In this document: positions 62,885 to 64,000 of the stretch, piece by piece
Numbering within the stretch: the first letter of the stretch is position 1
Layout: each line of letters begins with the position of its first letter
Source: an uncultured Clostridia bacterium
GTDB lineage: Bacteria > Bacillota > Clostridia > UBA1381
Assembly: GCA_934454035.1 (NCBI GenBank)
Contig: CAKSFY010000001.1
Location: 1 to 64,000, forward strand
Reading direction: 5' to 3'
DNA length: 64,000 nucleotides
Notes under the pieces: generated by a model
What the model saw: the letters and a program-made list of their open reading frames with translations, nothing else
Told to the model about the DNA's origin: nothing
The model's database searches: none
Program-made: the position numbers and the translations under genes

Positions 62885-62968
62885 GCGAGGGTGGCGGAAT
62901 CGGCAGACGCGCACGTTTGAGGGGCGTGTGGTTATACCTTGCGAGTTCAAGTCTCGTCCCTCGCACCA
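62885..62968 (+). tRNA. tRNA-Leu (anticodon GAG)
   Basis: An 84-nt class II tRNA. The acceptor arms GCGAGGG and CCCTCGC pair, the anticodon loop reads TTGAGGG giving GAG (CUC/CUU codons), a variable arm is present, and the T loop is TTCAAGT. The discriminator is A and CCA is encoded at 62966-62968. Confidence 0.97.
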
Positions 62969-62974
62969 ACATTT

Positions 62975-63048
62975 TGCGGAATAGTGTAATGGTAGCACTA
63001 GTGACTCTGACTCACTCTGTACGGGTTCAAATCCTGTTTCCGCAGCCA
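62975..63048 (+). tRNA. tRNA-Gln (anticodon CUG)
   Basis: A 74-nt tRNA. Acceptor arms TGCGGAA and TTCCGCA pair, the anticodon loop CTCTGAC gives CUG (codon CAG), the discriminator is G as expected for Gln, and CCA is encoded. It lies 6 nt after tRNA-Leu and shares its promoter. Confidence 0.97.
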
Positions 63049-63050
63049 TA

Positions 63051-63081
63051 ACGGAGCAAAGTTCACTTTGCTCCGTTTTTC
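63051..63081 (+). terminator. Terminator of the tRNA operon
   Basis: ACGGAGCAAAG (63051-63061), loop TTCA and CTTTGCTCCGT (63066-63076) form a perfect 11-bp stem followed by TTTTC. Confidence 0.92.
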
Positions 63082-63154
63082 TTTGCTGAAAAAATATTCA
63101 CCTGATTTTCTGCTTATCCATTTTTCTTCCGTAAACCTTACCTCCGTTTTTTAA

Positions 63155-63224
63155 ATATAAAAACCTCCGCCGGAGCAAATTTTGAAATATCCTTTTACTT
63201 CATCTGTCTGCTCCGCCGGAGGCT
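63155..63224 (-). terminator. Terminator of the metallophosphoesterase gene
   Basis: CCTCCGCCGGAGCA (63164-63177) and TGCTCCGCCGGAGG (63209-63222) pair with one mismatch, and TTTTTATATTT follows on the minus strand. Each arm is also partly self-complementary, so alternative folds exist. Confidence 0.75.
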
Positions 63225-63246
63225 TTATCATTGTTTACAATAATTA

Positions 63247-64000
63247 TTAATATGACAACTCTCTGTCGTCACCTGCACCGAATCTTGTTGTGTATATTTT
63301 TTTATTGTTTCTGTCAATGGTAATAATATCCCACAAATCTTCATTTTCTGTGCCGATTGTCCTGTCAAGCTTACAATCGGACGAATCCGGCAAGCTGCAT
63401 GCCGTGGTTACATATTTAATACCATACATGGTTCCGTCACCGTCACAGTGTGTATGTCCGTTAAGAATGCAGATAATCTCCATTGCGCCCTGATTTGTAA
63501 AATCATAATTAACACCGTTTACCTTTGCCGGTTCTGTATCACTCGAATAGTTTCCGCTTGTTCCGTTTTTAAACGCAGCCGTAATAGCTGCAAAACCTCC
63601 GAAATTCAGCACATTGCTGCCGTTGTCATATGCAAGCGCATGCATAAGGAATACAACGCCCCATTCGCCCTTATCGGATTTGCCGCTGAAATCAAGTGCT
63701 TCTTTGGCAAGCCATTCCAGCTGTTCCTCCTCAAATCCAAAGGTATAGCCGGATTTTAAAGTTTCCGGATCGTAGGGAATATTCTGAGTATCAAGCGCTA
63801 TTACACGAATTTTATCCTCCGGGAAATCTCTGTAATAATACTGTTTTTCCCCTGCAGTTGAACCGCTCATGGTATTTTTCCAGTCTGCAGAGCAGCTTTT
63901 TGTCCATTCGCTGTCATTTATAAAAAGTGACGAATCACTGTTGATCTGCACACCCCAGCGGTTATCATCATGATTGCCCTTAATTCTGAATACAGGTAAA
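63247..64000 (-). CDS. Metallophosphoesterase (C-terminal part; gene runs off right edge)
   Basis: This is the 3' part of a calcineurin-like phosphoesterase gene; the frame is open to the edge. The metal-ligand motif GNHD (in KGNHDDNRWG) is at the very start of the visible part, followed by IRVIALDTQNI, VVFLMHALAY and the terminal ligand motif NGHTHCDGDG, in the usual order. Upstream D-x-H and GD motifs must lie outside the window. The extracytoplasmic or large multidomain status cannot be judged. Metal-dependent hydrolysis of a phosphoester is expected; the substrate is unknown. Confidence 0.88.
   Translation of the reverse strand, partial: LPVFRIKGNHDDNRWGVQINSDSSLFINDSEWTKSCSADWKNTMSGSTAGEKQYYYRDFPEDKIRVIALDTQNIPYDPETLKSGYTFGFEEEQLEWLAKEALDFSGKSDKGEWGVVFLMHALAYDNGSNVLNFGGFAAITAAFKNGTSGNYSSDTEPAKVNGVNYDFTNQGAMEIICILNGHTHCDGDGTMYGIKYVTTACSLPDSSDCKLDRTIGTENEDLWDIITIDRNNKKIYTTRFGAGDDRELSY

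Noticed and set aside
62828..63049. A 73-codon minus-strand frame over the two tRNA genes
   Set aside because: It is antisense to tRNA-Leu and tRNA-Gln, which have perfect cloverleaf signals. Such tRNA-antisense frames are a well-known false gene prediction.

Overview
The window is ordinary chromosomal DNA of a low-to-medium GC, anaerobic, endospore-forming Firmicute, most likely a Clostridia member of the gut or rumen type. The reasons are AGGAGG-type ribosome binding sites, TTGACA/TATAAT promoters, a T-box leader, rubrerythrin, the sporulation and germination genes spoIIR, sleB and ypeB, gram-positive gene pairs such as DUF512-der and sleB-ypeB, and tRNA genes with encoded CCA. I see no prophage, complete insertion sequence, plasmid gene or CRISPR array.

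Layout. 0-5 kb (minus): recJ, relA/spoT, an S4-domain gene and the start of recF, which runs off the left edge. 5-9 kb (minus): glycogen phosphorylase and 4-alpha-glucanotransferase. 9-13 kb (plus): an operon of a MATE transporter, an MBOAT acyltransferase and an SGNH-like membrane protein. 13-21.2 kb (plus): a complete histidine operon, hisZGDCBHAF-hisIE-histidinol phosphatase, with its own promoter. 21.2-21.5 kb: a non-coding cluster of DnaA boxes between 14-bp direct repeats, followed by the RNase M5 gene. 22-27 kb (minus): acn-icd-asnS. 27-30 kb: rubrerythrin and a sigma/anti-sigma-like pair whose sigma gene carries an in-frame stop. 30-36 kb (minus): ung-polA and an XRE-cupin-acyl-CoA ligase fusion preceded by a T-box riboswitch. 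36-40.5 kb: two sugar ABC permeases divergent from a membrane-bound AraC sensor-regulator. 40.5-46 kb (plus): DUF512, der, plsY, gpsA and a HAD-GtrA fusion. 46-50.5 kb (minus): a FlaA1/CapD-type dehydratase, citrate synthase and holB. 50.5-55.4 kb: a PocR-AraC regulator, an FAD oxidoreductase, an MFS transporter and a ZIP transporter. 55.4-59.5 kb: tadA-trmB, spoIIR and sleB-ypeB. 59.7-62.7 kb (minus): DUF1015, then a tyrosine kinase and its membrane modulator. 62.9-63.05 kb: tRNA-Leu(GAG) and tRNA-Gln(CUG). The right edge cuts a metallophosphoesterase.

How the genes work together. Citrate synthase, aconitase and isocitrate dehydrogenase form the oxidative half-TCA route to 2-oxoglutarate, although gltA lies 22 kb from acn-icd. 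The his operon covers every step from PRPP to histidinal/histidine. plsY and gpsA make and acylate glycerol 3-phosphate for phospholipids. The most unusual feature is the T-box at 35717-35997. Its only evident downstream gene is a medium-chain-type acyl-CoA ligase carrying an N-terminal XRE-cupin regulator module. I suggest it activates a branched or aromatic carboxylic acid for amino-acid synthesis by reductive carboxylation when the cognate tRNA is uncharged. Other points of interest are the DnaA-box cluster, a twice-occurring hairpin with conserved ends, and the interrupted sigma factor.
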